From CAZALT01 sp964485515 (GTDB taxonomy: Bacteria; Actinomycetota; Acidimicrobiia; Acidimicrobiales; Acidimicrobilacustridaceae), in NCBI GenBank assembly GCA_964485515.1, contig CAZALT010000018.1:1-31693 (forward strand): a stretch of 31,693 bases of DNA. Direction: 5' to 3'. A program made the position numbers and the translations under genes. Shown in pieces: positions 1 to 7,420 of the stretch (its first letter is position 1; every line of letters begins with the position of its first letter). The notes beneath the pieces are model-generated. The model made no database searches and was not told where the DNA came from. It worked only from the letters and a program-made list of their open reading frames with translations.

Positions 1-872
1 GACGGACCTTCCACCAGGAGCTCGACGAGATCCGCGACGACATCGTGCGGCTCGCCGCGCTGGCCACCGAGTTCATCCCGCGCGGCACCGATGCGTTGCT
101 CACCAACAACCTGCGCGCCGCGCAGTCGCTGATCGAGGACGACGACCTCCTCGACGAGCTGACCATCATCATCGAGGACCACTGCTACCACGTGCTGGCC
201 CTGCAGCAGCCGATGGCCGGCGATCTGCGCGCCATCGTCACCGCGCTGCGCATGGCGTCGGAGATCGAGCGCTCGGGCGATCTCATGATCAACGTGGCCA
301 AGGGGTCGCGTCGCATCTACGGCGTCGACTTCGATCCTCGCCTGCGGGGTCTCATCGAGCGGATGGGCGAGGAGGCGCAGCGCCTGTTCACCTTGGCCAT
401 CGACGCCTACGTCGACAACAACGCCGGCCTGGCCGCGGCGCTCGACGACATGGACGACACGCTCGACCAGCTGCACAAGGACTACATCCAGGCCATCTTC
501 GAGTCGCACCACACCGGCACCATCAACCTCGAGGCGGCGGTGCAGCTGGCCCTCATCGGCCGGTACTACGAGCGCATCGGTGATCACGCCGTGAACATGG
601 GCGGACGGATCGAGTACATGGTCACGGGGTGGTTGCCCGAGCACAGCGGTGCGGCGCGGGTGCACGCCCGGGCCGAGATGCAGCGGGCCGCCGAGGTGAC
701 GGGCATCGTCCCACCGAGCGAGGTCGAGGAGGCCCTTCGGGTCGCCGCCGCCGGTGGTGCCGGTGCCGGGGGTACCGGTGCCGGGGGTGCTGGAGTCGGG
801 GGTGCCGGCACGGTGAGCAACGGCGCGGGGACCAACGGTGTCGACGAGCTGACCCCGAGAGAACCAGGCTGA
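1..872 (+). CDS. phoU: PhoU phosphate-signalling regulator (5' end outside window)
   Basis: PhoU links the Pst phosphate transporter to the histidine kinase and keeps the Pho response off when phosphate is plentiful. The reading frame is open from base 3, so the true start lies just before the window and only a few residues are missing; the first internal GTG at 45 would cut into the first helix. Two PhoU three-helix repeats are visible. Each ends in the family's metal-binding signature: ASEIERSGDLMINVAK in the first and YYERIGDHAVNMGGRIEYM in the second. After the second repeat comes a roughly 70-residue tail ending in a Gly/Ala/Thr-rich low-complexity run, which is longer than in typical PhoU. 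The stop is two bases before the GTG of the kinase gene, so the genes are very probably co-transcribed. pstSCAB may lie upstream, outside the window. Confidence 0.93.
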   Translation, partial: RTFHQELDEIRDDIVRLAALATEFIPRGTDALLTNNLRAAQSLIEDDDLLDELTIIIEDHCYHVLALQQPMAGDLRAIVTALRMASEIERSGDLMINVAKGSRRIYGVDFDPRLRGLIERMGEEAQRLFTLAIDAYVDNNAGLAAALDDMDDTLDQLHKDYIQAIFESHHTGTINLEAAVQLALIGRYYERIGDHAVNMGGRIEYMVTGWLPEHSGAARVHARAEMQRAAEVTGIVPPSEVEEALRVAAAGGAGAGGTGAGGAGVGGAGTVSNGAGTNGVDELTPREPG

Positions 873-874
873 CC

Positions 875-2254
875 GTGACCCTCGTCCTGGCGGTGATCGC
901 GGGGTTGGCCGTCGGCGCACTGGCCGCCGTCGTCGTGGTCGGTGCCCGCCGGTCGGCCGAGCAGCGAGCAGAGATCGCCCGTCTCGGCCGGGACCGTGCC
1001 GATCGCGCCGCTGAGGCCCAGGTGGCGACCGAGGACATCCGTCGGCTCCAGACGGCGCTCGACACCATCCCCCAGGGGGTGTGCCTGGCCGACGACCGGG
1101 GCGAGGTCGTGTTCCGCAACCGGGCGGCGCGTGACTTCGAGGCCAGCGGGCACAGCTACGCGCTCATCGCGGCGGAGGTGGCCGAGATGATCCAGCTCGC
1201 CGTCGACGGGGCCGGCGACGTCCGGACCCTCGACCTGTTCGGACCCCCTCGGCGCTCACTCGTGATCACGACGTGGCCGATCGCTTCGCCCGAGCAGAGG
1301 AGGGCGGATCCGTCGGGGTCCTCTCGGGGTGCGCTCGTCATCATCGACGACGCTTCGGAGCGCCGGCGGCTCGAAGCGATGCGACGAGATTTCGTCGCGA
1401 ACATCAGCCACGAGCTCAAGACCCCGGTGGGCGCGCTCGGCCTCCTGGCCGAGACGTTGGCCGAGGCCCTCGAATCGGGCGACGACCTCGAGATCCCGCG
1501 TCGACTCGCGGGAAGGATCCAGATGGAGTCCTTCCGCGTTGATCGCACCATCGAGGACCTGCTCGAGCTGAGCCGGATCGAGAGCGGTGAGACCGCCAAC
1601 CAGGAGCTCGTCGCCGTGCCTCTCCTGGTCAAGGAGGCGGTGGAGCGCATCGGACCCGCGGCCGACCAGGGCGAGATCAGCATCGAGGTCCACGAGCCCG
1701 AATCGTCCCTCGATCTGCTGTGCGATCGGCGTCAGGTGGTGTCGGCCATCTACAACCTGCTCGACAACGCCGTGAAGTACTCCGACGGCGGCGGCATCGT
1801 CGAGGTGTCGTCGTTCGGCACCGCGCCGTCAGGGGGCGAGGCGGGTCGGGTCACCATCGAGGTGCGCGACCACGGCATCGGCATACCCGTCCGGGATCTC
1901 GAGCGGGTCTTCGAGCGCTTCTACCGGGTCGACCAGGGCCGCAGCCGTGACACCGGAGGCACCGGTCTGGGTCTCGCCATCGTGCGCCACGTCGTCAACA
2001 ACCACGCCGGTGGGGTCGAGGTCACCTCGCGGCTCGGCGAGGGATCGACCTTCCAGCTCTCGTTTCCNNNNNNNNNNNNNNNNNNNNNNNNNNNNNNNNN
2101 NNNNNNNNNNNNNNNNNNNNNNNNNNNNNNNNNNNNNNNNNNNNNNNNNNNNNNNNNNNNNNNNNNNGGTTCCGATGGGCCCGCCGACCACGTCCCGACA
2201 TCCCCACCCGTCAACCCCGACGGTTCCACGCCCGCGGTCGGGCGTGGACGATGA
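875..2254 (+). CDS. senX3: Sensor histidine kinase, SenX3/PhoR type (interrupted by assembly gap)
   Basis: Membrane-anchored histidine kinase expected to phosphorylate the RegX3-type regulator encoded next. The chosen start is GTG 875, two bases after the phoU stop; the frame is open further upstream but there it only overlaps phoU. One N-terminal membrane helix (residues 2-24) is followed by a PAS-like region (about 50-160) and a HisKA H-box, NISHELKTP, with His179. The catalytic domain shows an N-box (LLDNAVKYS, Asn298), a G1 box (DHGIGIP, near 332), an F-box (FERFYRVD) and a G2 box (GTGLGLA, near 365). The sequence breaks at base 2067 just after GSTFQLSF, which is normally the end of the domain. 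The 3' end is uncertain. If the gap keeps the frame, the stop is TGA 2252-2254, overlapping the next ATG as ATGA. The gene symbol rests on family and synteny only. Confidence 0.88.
   Translation: MTLVLAVIAGLAVGALAAVVVVGARRSAEQRAEIARLGRDRADRAAEAQVATEDIRRLQTALDTIPQGVCLADDRGEVVFRNRAARDFEASGHSYALIAAEVAEMIQLAVDGAGDVRTLDLFGPPRRSLVITTWPIASPEQRRADPSGSSRGALVIIDDASERRRLEAMRRDFVANISHELKTPVGALGLLAETLAEALESGDDLEIPRRLAGRIQMESFRVDRTIEDLLELSRIESGETANQELVAVPLLVKEAVERIGPAADQGEISIEVHEPESSLDLLCDRRQVVSAIYNLLDNAVKYSDGGGIVEVSSFGTAPSGGEAGRVTIEVRDHGIGIPVRDLERVFERFYRVDQGRSRDTGGTGLGLAIVRHVVNNHAGGVEVTSRLGEGSTFQLSFXXXXXXXXXXXXXXXXXXXXXXXXXXXXXXXXXXGSDGPADHVPTSPPVNPDGSTPAVGRGR
2068..2167. other. Assembly gap (100 N) inside the kinase 3' end
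   Basis: Exactly 100 N, the conventional placeholder for a gap of unknown length. The flanks (…ctcgtttcc and ggttccgatg…) share no long overlap, unlike the second gap. Real sequence is therefore probably missing, and the kinase C-terminus cannot be read. Confidence 0.97.
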
Positions 2255-2982
2255 CCGAGGAGCCCATGGCCCCCGCAACTTCCATCCTGCTCGTCGAGGA
2301 CGAGGACTCGTTCGTCGACGCGCTCACCATCGGCCTCACCCGTGAAGGCTTCAAGGTCGACGTGGCGCGCGACGGCGCCGAGGCGTTGGACATGTTCGAC
2401 GACGTCAGCCCCGATCTGGTGCTGCTCGACGTGATGCTGCCGAAGATCTCCGGCATCGACGTGTGCCGCGAGATCCGCTCGAAGTCCTCGGTGCCCATCA
2501 TCATGGTCACGGCCAAGGCCTCCGAGATCGACACGGTCGTCGGCCTCGAGGTGGGCGCCGACGACTACGTCACCAAGCCGTACCGCCTCCGTGAGCTCGT
2601 GGCCCGCATGCGGGCCGTCCTGCGTCGGCGCGGGGCCGAGGACGTCCTCGGTGGCGCGCTCATGGAGATCGACGAGGTGATCGCGGTGGGCGACGTGACC
2701 GTCGACCACCTGCGCCACGAGGTCATCGTGCGCGGCGAGGAGGTCAAGCTCCCGCTGAAGGAGTTCGAGCTCCTGGCGATCTTGCTCGAGAACGCGGGCC
2801 GGGTGCTCACCCGCGACGTGCTGATCGACCGGGTCTGGGGTGCCGACTACGTGGGCGACACGAAGACGCTCGACGTCCACATCAAGCGTCTCCGTTCCAA
2901 GATCGAGGAGGACCCGGCCGCCCCGACCCGCATCGTCACGATCCGTGGCCTCGGCTACAAGTACGAGGCCCCACGGGTCTGA
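2251..2982 (+). CDS. regX3: OmpR/PhoB-family response regulator, RegX3 type
   Basis: DNA-binding response regulator, the likely output of the preceding kinase and PhoU. The receiver domain has the acidic pair in LVEDED, the phospho-acceptor Asp60 in LVLLDVMLP, the switch Thr in VTAK and Lys109 in VTKPYR. The C-terminal winged helix (about 145-240) contains LPLKEFELLAILLENAGRV, the recognition region TKTLDVHIKRLRSKIE and the terminal hairpin IRGLGYKYE. The length of 243 residues is usual. There are two possible starts. ATG 2251 overlaps the possible kinase stop as ATGA. ATG 2266 has GAGGAG (2257-2262) upstream, though only three bases away. I keep 2251 because of the coupling geometry. The family controls phosphate uptake genes in actinobacteria; the targets here are inferred. 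Confidence 0.92.
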   Translation: MTEEPMAPATSILLVEDEDSFVDALTIGLTREGFKVDVARDGAEALDMFDDVSPDLVLLDVMLPKISGIDVCREIRSKSSVPIIMVTAKASEIDTVVGLEVGADDYVTKPYRLRELVARMRAVLRRRGAEDVLGGALMEIDEVIAVGDVTVDHLRHEVIVRGEEVKLPLKEFELLAILLENAGRVLTRDVLIDRVWGADYVGDTKTLDVHIKRLRSKIEEDPAAPTRIVTIRGLGYKYEAPRV

Positions 2983-3000
2983 GCGAGCGGGCTGGGCGCC

Positions 3001-3030
3001 CCTCCCGGCCCCTCCCGGCCCCTCCCGTGG
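3001..3030. repeat. Short tandem repeat, 10-bp unit x3
   Basis: Three head-to-tail copies of CCTCCCGGCC (the last reads CCTCCCGTGG), starting 19 bases after the response-regulator stop. It is one of several short tandem repeats close to gene ends in this window. Confidence 0.85.
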
Positions 3031-3091
3031 CCTCCCCCTCTGCTCTGCCCTCGGCTCGATCCTCGGCCTCGTCCTGCCTCTCGGCATCGGT

Positions 3092-3110
3092 GCCCTGCCT
3101 GTCGCAGGGC
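3092..3110. repeat. Perfect inverted repeat just upstream of the MFS gene -10 box
   Basis: GCCCTGC (3092-3098) and GCAGGGC (3104-3110) form a 7-bp stem with a 5-base loop. The element lies between the response-regulator stop and the predicted -10 box at 3116-3121. It could be a terminator for the upstream operon or an operator over the permease promoter. No T-run follows, so the operator reading is at least as likely. Confidence 0.5.
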
Positions 3111-3115
3111 GGTCG

Positions 3116-3121
3116 TACAGT
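3116..3121 (+). promoter_or_regulatory. -10 box TACAGT, leaderless promoter of MFS gene
   Basis: TACAGT ends 7 bases before GTG 3129 and there is no Shine-Dalgarno sequence. This supports GTG 3129 as both transcription and translation start. Confidence 0.6.
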
Positions 3122-3128
3122 GGGGCCC

Positions 3129-4781
3129 GTGACGGCGAGCGACCTCGAGCCGGAATCCCGCGACCCCCGCCGTCCCTTCGCGAGCACCGGCTTCACCAAG
3201 CTGGCCCGGGTCCATGCCGCCAGCGTGGGCGGAGACGCCCTGTTCGCCATCGCCTTGGCCGGATCGGTCTTCTTCTCGCTCGACTTCGACGACGCCCGGT
3301 GGAAGGTCGCCCTCTACCTGGTGCTCACCATCGCGCCGTTTGCCGTCGCCGCTCCGCTCATCGGCCCCGCGCTCGACCGCATCGCCGGTGGTCGGCGGTG
3401 GGTCATCTTCGGGTCTGTCGCCCTGCGGGCCGTGCTGTGCTTCCTCGTCATCCGCCACATGGACAGCATCCTGTTCTACCCCGAGGCCTTCCTGATGCTG
3501 GTGCTGGGCAAGGCGTACACCATCTCCAAGAGCGCGGTCGTGCCTACGACGGTGCGCACCGACCAGGAGCTCATCGAGGCCAACTCCAAGCTCACCGTGC
3601 TGAGCGCGGTGGCCGTCGTCATCGTGGCGCCGATCGGCGGTGCCCTCCTCAAGCTCGGCGGTCCCGGCTGGACGCTCGGTCTCGCCGTCATCGTGTTCAC
3701 GGTGGCCACGGTGGCAGCCTTCCAGCTCCCCGATGCTCGCATCGCCGCGGACAAGGCCGACGCGGTCGAGAAGCTGGAGCTGCGCAGCCGCGGCATCCGA
3801 CTCGCGGCGTCGGCCATGGGGTTCGTGCGCGGCATCGTCGGCTTCCTGGCCTTCATGTTGGCCTTCTCGTTCAAGGAAGACGACGCCCCGCTGTGGTACC
3901 TGGGCCTCGCCGCGGGTGCCGCGCAGCTGGGGTTCTTCCTCGGAGCGATCGCCGTGCCGCGCATGCGCCGCCTCGTCGAGGAGGAGCGCATCCTGCTCAT
4001 CAACCTGGTGGTGGCGTGCGTGGGCGGCTTCGTGTGCTTCGCGCTCGGCGGGCTCGCCGGCGCCATCGTCTTGTCGATGGTGGTGGGGGCGACCTCGTCG
4101 GCATCCAAGCAGGCCTTCGACGCCATCGTCCAGCAGGACGCACCTGACGCCAACCGGGGCCGGTCCTTCGCCAAGTTCGAGACCCGCTTCCAGCTGTTCT
4201 GGGTGATCGGCGCCCTGCTCCCGATCGTCGTCCCCATCCCGGCCGAGATCGGCTTCCTGATCGTGGCGCTCGTCGCCGGCTTCGCCATGGTCGCCTACTT
4301 CTTCGGGCGCCGGAACCTCGATCGCTCCGAGTCCGTGCGCGAACGCATCGCCGAGCGCTCGGATCGCCGATCTGGTCCCGATGCCGGGGACACCGTCGTC
4401 GACGGACCGTCGTCGATCGATCCGACCACCGTGACGGGTCCCGACCTCACCGAGGTGCGCGCCGCCCCACCTGCCCCCGACGGGGCCAACCCTCGCAAGT
4501 GGTCCCGCACGCCGAACACGGCGAGCACGGCGGATTGGTCGCCGCCGGACGGCTTCGTCGACCAGCCGCTGGCCGACGAGCCCATCGTCCCCCGCGCCGC
4601 GGTCGATCCGTCGGTGCCCAAGACGGCCCGTCAGGACTCACCCTTCGACGACCTCGCCGACGGCACGTCGATCTTCGAGGAGCAGCCTGGCGTCCCCACC
4701 GAGCCCGACGAGCTGGGCACCGAACCACTCCCGTTCGACGAACCCACCCACGTGTACCCCGACCCTCCCTGGCGGAGCTGA
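3129..4781 (+). CDS. MFS permease with long acidic C-terminal tail
   Basis: Integral membrane transporter of the major facilitator superfamily, with no substrate assignable. GTG 3129 is chosen because TACAGT precedes it at leaderless spacing and because the open frame upstream is low-complexity Ser/Ala/Pro. About twelve hydrophobic segments occupy residues 25-395, with an MFS-like loop PALDRIAGGRRWVIFG after the second or third helix and a charged cytoplasmic loop near DARIAADKADAVEKLEL. The remaining roughly 155 residues are hydrophilic, rich in Asp, Pro, Ser and Thr, predicted disordered and cytoplasmic; such a tail is uncommon in MFS proteins. The gene converges on the antitoxin remnant and DUF2342 gene. 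Drug or siderophore export is possible but unproven. Confidence 0.85.
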   Translation: MTASDLEPESRDPRRPFASTGFTKLARVHAASVGGDALFAIALAGSVFFSLDFDDARWKVALYLVLTIAPFAVAAPLIGPALDRIAGGRRWVIFGSVALRAVLCFLVIRHMDSILFYPEAFLMLVLGKAYTISKSAVVPTTVRTDQELIEANSKLTVLSAVAVVIVAPIGGALLKLGGPGWTLGLAVIVFTVATVAAFQLPDARIAADKADAVEKLELRSRGIRLAASAMGFVRGIVGFLAFMLAFSFKEDDAPLWYLGLAAGAAQLGFFLGAIAVPRMRRLVEEERILLINLVVACVGGFVCFALGGLAGAIVLSMVVGATSSASKQAFDAIVQQDAPDANRGRSFAKFETRFQLFWVIGALLPIVVPIPAEIGFLIVALVAGFAMVAYFFGRRNLDRSESVRERIAERSDRRSGPDAGDTVVDGPSSIDPTTVTGPDLTEVRAAPPAPDGANPRKWSRTPNTASTADWSPPDGFVDQPLADEPIVPRAAVDPSVPKTARQDSPFDDLADGTSIFEEQPGVPTEPDELGTEPLPFDEPTHVYPDPPWRS

Positions 4782-5017
4782 GCTTCGGGCTCGCGCCCAT
4801 AGAGGGCGGCGTCCGCGTGCTCGAGCCGACCTCTGAGATGAGGAGAAGCTTCGGAGTGGACGGTGGCTCCCCGGTAGTTGCTGATCCGATCCAGGACCTC
4901 CTGAACGGTCGGCCGTTCAGCCATCTCGGTCAGCTCGGCTGTGAGGTACTGCTGGAGGCACTGGCCCTGGTCCTGCGCTCGCCTTCGCGGGGTTGCGTGG
5001 ACCTCGTCGGGCAGTCG
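4782..5017 (-). pseudogene. VapB/FitA-type antitoxin remnant, N-terminus missing
   Basis: Read on the minus strand directly after the DUF2342 stop, in the same frame, the sequence encodes RLPDEVHATPRRRAQDQGQ, then LQQYLTAELTEMAERPTVQE and VLDRISNYRG. This matches the usual ribbon-helix-helix antitoxin pattern of FitA/VapB proteins: a strand, then LPDEVHA…RRRA…G.SLQ.YL..EL…ERPT..E.L.RI. The roughly 8 N-terminal residues that form the DNA-contacting strand are absent, replaced by the end of the DUF2342 gene, and no start codon precedes the match. The recognisable part ends near 4859. The frame then continues through unrecognised sequence (…SPHLRGRLEHADAALYGREP…) into the antisense of the MFS tail. 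ATG 4924 could only start a C-terminal fragment. No PIN-domain VapC toxin is next to it. I interpret it as a decayed, recombined toxin-antitoxin locus. Confidence 0.65.
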
Positions 5018-6280
5018 TCAGAGGTCGAGGTCGCCCAGGTCGTCGGGGATCTCGAATCCCTCGGGCAGCTCGACGTCGTCGTCGATGTAGCCGATCCGGG
5101 CCAACCACAGGCCGGGAGCGTCGACCTCGGCCGGGGTCGGCAGGGTGTCGTCGGACTCCCACAGGCGGCCCAGGCCCGCGTCCCCCGCCCGTTCGTGCAC
5201 GCCGGCGATGAACGCCTGGCCCCGTTCGTACTGGGCCTTGGTGAGCTCGAGGCCGAGGAGGCGCTCCACGAAGCGGTCGGACGGATCGGCCTGCACCCGG
5301 TGGCGGCGCAGCGCTTCGGTGACCATGGCGTAGCTCCCGATGAGGTCGTGGCCGATGACGTCCATGACGTGATCGACGTAGCCGGCGATCGCCGCGATGA
5401 GCGACTCGAGGCGGGGGAGCATGGCTCTCTGGGTGGGCGACTGGATGGCGCCCAGCAGGATCTCGGGGTCGCCGAGGAGGCTCTGGAGGTCGCCCATCTT
5501 CGACGGATCGGTGATCTCGAGCTGGGAGAAGCGCTCGTCGAGCGACGAGTCGTCGGCCTCGAAGTTCGAGAGGTACTCGTGCAGCAGGCCGTCGATGCGG
5601 GCGCGCACGTGGGGCAGGTTCAAGATGGCGTGGTGGGTGACGTCGTGGAGGCACACCCACAGGCGCAGGTCGTCGGCCGGGAGGCTCCAGGCATCGCCGA
5701 ACTCGTCGATGTTGGCCGGGACCACGAGCAGCTCGTCGCTCTGGGTGCGAGGGATCGGCAGGTCGTACTGGCCGAAGGACCGGCGCGACAGGTGACCCAC
5801 CATCGACCCGGCGGTCATGCCCAGCATCATGGGGCCGACCATGGCCATGATCTGGCCCATCCAATCGCCGGGCTCAGCGGGTGCCGTGTCGGTCGAGCTG
5901 TCGTGGATGGCGGTGGCGAGCTCCTCGAACAGGGGCCGATAGGCGTCGAGGGTGGTGTTGGCCCACTGGCTCCGGGTGACCGGCGTGATCCGCAGCCCCT
6001 GACCGGACAACGAGGGTTGGAGCCCGGTGGCCTGGGCGACGTGGAGCTCGGCGACCCGGGAGAGCTGCTCGAGCTTGATGCGCTCGAGGGGATCGACGTT
6101 GGGCTCCGGTTCGCCGTTGGTGGCGATGGACAAGGCCAGCTGCCGCGCCGCATCCCAGCTCATCGAACCCTGCTGCGAGAACAGGCGGGCGAGGTCGCCG
6201 AAGATGGGCACCCCCTTGAAGGGGTCGTTGTCGCCACCGAAGGGGTTCGGCGTGTCGGGCGTGTCGGGGCCGTCGCTCAC
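5018..6280 (-). CDS. DUF2342 family zinc-metalloprotease-like protein
   Basis: Member of the actinobacterial DUF2342/zincin-like family, some members of which are annotated as associated with coenzyme F420 biosynthesis. GTG 6280 is chosen because TAGGCT (6293-6288) ends 7 bases before it. The 420-residue protein begins with a Pro/Asp-rich segment, followed by an all-helical body. MAMVGPMMLGMTAGSMVGHLSRRSFGQYDL is the family's glycine/methionine-rich segment. The zinc-site region is WVCLHDVTHHAILNL, with His212 and His216. The HExxH glutamate is replaced by Asp213, giving HDxxH. A later GYVDHVMDVIGHDL segment lies where the third ligand is expected. No signal peptide is seen, so it is probably cytoplasmic. 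Its 3' end abuts the antitoxin remnant. Substrate unknown. Confidence 0.82.
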   Translation of the reverse strand: MSDGPDTPDTPNPFGGDNDPFKGVPIFGDLARLFSQQGSMSWDAARQLALSIATNGEPEPNVDPLERIKLEQLSRVAELHVAQATGLQPSLSGQGLRITPVTRSQWANTTLDAYRPLFEELATAIHDSSTDTAPAEPGDWMGQIMAMVGPMMLGMTAGSMVGHLSRRSFGQYDLPIPRTQSDELLVVPANIDEFGDAWSLPADDLRLWVCLHDVTHHAILNLPHVRARIDGLLHEYLSNFEADDSSLDERFSQLEITDPSKMGDLQSLLGDPEILLGAIQSPTQRAMLPRLESLIAAIAGYVDHVMDVIGHDLIGSYAMVTEALRRHRVQADPSDRFVERLLGLELTKAQYERGQAFIAGVHERAGDAGLGRLWESDDTLPTPAEVDAPGLWLARIGYIDDDVELPEGFEIPDDLGDLDL

Positions 6281-6287
6281 GGCGCTC

Positions 6288-6293
6288 AGCCTA
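6288..6293 (-). promoter_or_regulatory. -10 box TAGGCT, leaderless promoter of DUF2342 gene
   Basis: On the minus strand TAGGCT ends 7 bases before GTG 6280. The divergent SDR gene starts at 6378, so both promoters share a roughly 100-bp region. Confidence 0.55.
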
Positions 6294-6377
6294 CGGCGTC
6301 TGCCCGGCGTCGCATCCCCGCCATCGAACCTGGGGTTCCGTCTGGGGACGGGGGGCGAAACACGGCAGACTGACCCG

Positions 6378-7379
6378 GTGACGCAGATCGCCGATGCCCT
6401 CGCCCCCGTCCACACCATCGCCGTCGCGGGGGCCGATGGCGCGCTCGGACGTCGGGTCACGCGGCTGGTGGCCGCCGACCCCACGGCCCTGCCCCGTGCG
6501 GTCTCCCTGCGTCAGCGGGACGACCGGGGCGACCAGGATCTCGGCGCGAGCCTCGCCGGCTCCGATGTGGTCGTCATCGTCGACCCGGACAGCGACGGCG
6601 ATCTCGGCGGCACCGACGGGTCGCCCTCGTACCTCGCGTCGGTACGACGTCTGCTCGAGGCGGCGACCTCGGCCGACATCTCCTCGATCGTGGTGGTCTC
6701 GTCGGCGCTCACCTATGGGGCATGGGCGAACAACCCGGTGCCGCTCACCGAGGATGCGCCCCTCCGACCGGCGCCGAGCAGCGCAACCGCCACGCAGCGA
6801 GCCGAGGTCGAGCGCCTCGTCAGCGAGTGGCGCGGCGCGGGGGAGGGGCGCACCGCCGCGGTGCTGCGTCCCGTCGTCACCGTCGACCGCGAGCTGGTCG
6901 AGTGGTTCACGGCATCGCCGTGGTCGCCGGCTCGCTCGGGCGCGGCCGAGGGTGAGCCGCCGCGCCAGTTCCTCGACCTCGACGACCTCGCGTCGGCAGT
7001 CGTGCTCGCCGCCGATCAGCACCTCGACGGGGCGTACAACGTCGCTCCCGACGGGTGGCTCTCAGCCGACGAGCTCCGCGAGCTGTCCGGGCGCCCCCGC
7101 ATCCGCCAGCCCTTCGATCTCCGCCGTCCAGCCGAGTCGGCGGCGCCGTACCTCGAGTTCCCCTGGGTCGTGGCCAACGACAAGCTGCGGGCCGCAGGGT
7201 GGGAGCCGGTGCATTCGAGCGCGGAGGCGTTCGTCGAGGTGGATCGACGGGGCGTGCTCCGCTCGATGAGCCCGCGCGTTCGCCAGGAGCTCTCCCTGGC
7301 CGGGGTCGGTGCCGTCGTCCTGGGCGCCGGTGTCGTCGGGGTGTGGCTGCTGCGTCGCCGGGCCCGCCGATCGAGCTGA
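6378..7379 (+). CDS. SDR-fold NAD-epimerase-like protein with C-terminal membrane helix
   Basis: Extended short-chain dehydrogenase/epimerase-like protein of 333 residues. GTG 6378 has a -10-like CAGACT ending 6 bases before it. The Rossmann nucleotide-binding turn is VAGADGALGRRV (GxxGxxG variant, residues about 17-28). VVVIVDPD and IVVVSSALTYGAW follow the SDR pattern, with a Ser and Tyr present, but the usual YxxxK lysine is missing because YGAWA follows the tyrosine. Catalysis is therefore doubtful. After the substrate-binding half, the protein ends with a single hydrophobic helix (AGVGAVVLGAGVVGVWLL) followed by Arg residues, which suggests anchoring to the inner face of the membrane. 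It is divergent from the DUF2342 gene and convergent with the HtrA-like gene. Substrate not predictable. Confidence 0.8.
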   Translation: MTQIADALAPVHTIAVAGADGALGRRVTRLVAADPTALPRAVSLRQRDDRGDQDLGASLAGSDVVVIVDPDSDGDLGGTDGSPSYLASVRRLLEAATSADISSIVVVSSALTYGAWANNPVPLTEDAPLRPAPSSATATQRAEVERLVSEWRGAGEGRTAAVLRPVVTVDRELVEWFTASPWSPARSGAAEGEPPRQFLDLDDLASAVVLAADQHLDGAYNVAPDGWLSADELRELSGRPRIRQPFDLRRPAESAAPYLEFPWVVANDKLRAAGWEPVHSSAEAFVEVDRRGVLRSMSPRVRQELSLAGVGAVVLGAGVVGVWLLRRRARRSS

Positions 7380-7413
7380 CCGAGCTGGTCGAACCGACCG
7401 AACTGGTCGAGCG
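7378..7413. repeat. Tandem repeat, 18-bp unit x2, on the SDR stop codon
   Basis: GACCGAGCTGGTCGAACC and GACCGAACTGGTCGAGCG lie head to tail, beginning inside the TGA at 7377-7379. Each unit also holds a small GACC…GGTC inverted repeat, so the element could form hairpins between the two convergent genes. Confidence 0.7.
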
Positions 7414-7420
7414 CCTCGGA

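Noticed and set aside
629..874. Upstream extension of the kinase gene to GTG 629
   Set aside because: It overlaps phoU in another frame and encodes Arg/Gly-rich low-complexity sequence; GTG 875 gives a normal membrane helix at the N-terminus.
4499..6373. Long plus-strand frame (over 600 codons) across the DUF2342 gene
   Set aside because: Antisense shadow typical of high-GC DNA: no motif, and the minus strand encodes a recognisable protein family with a promoter.
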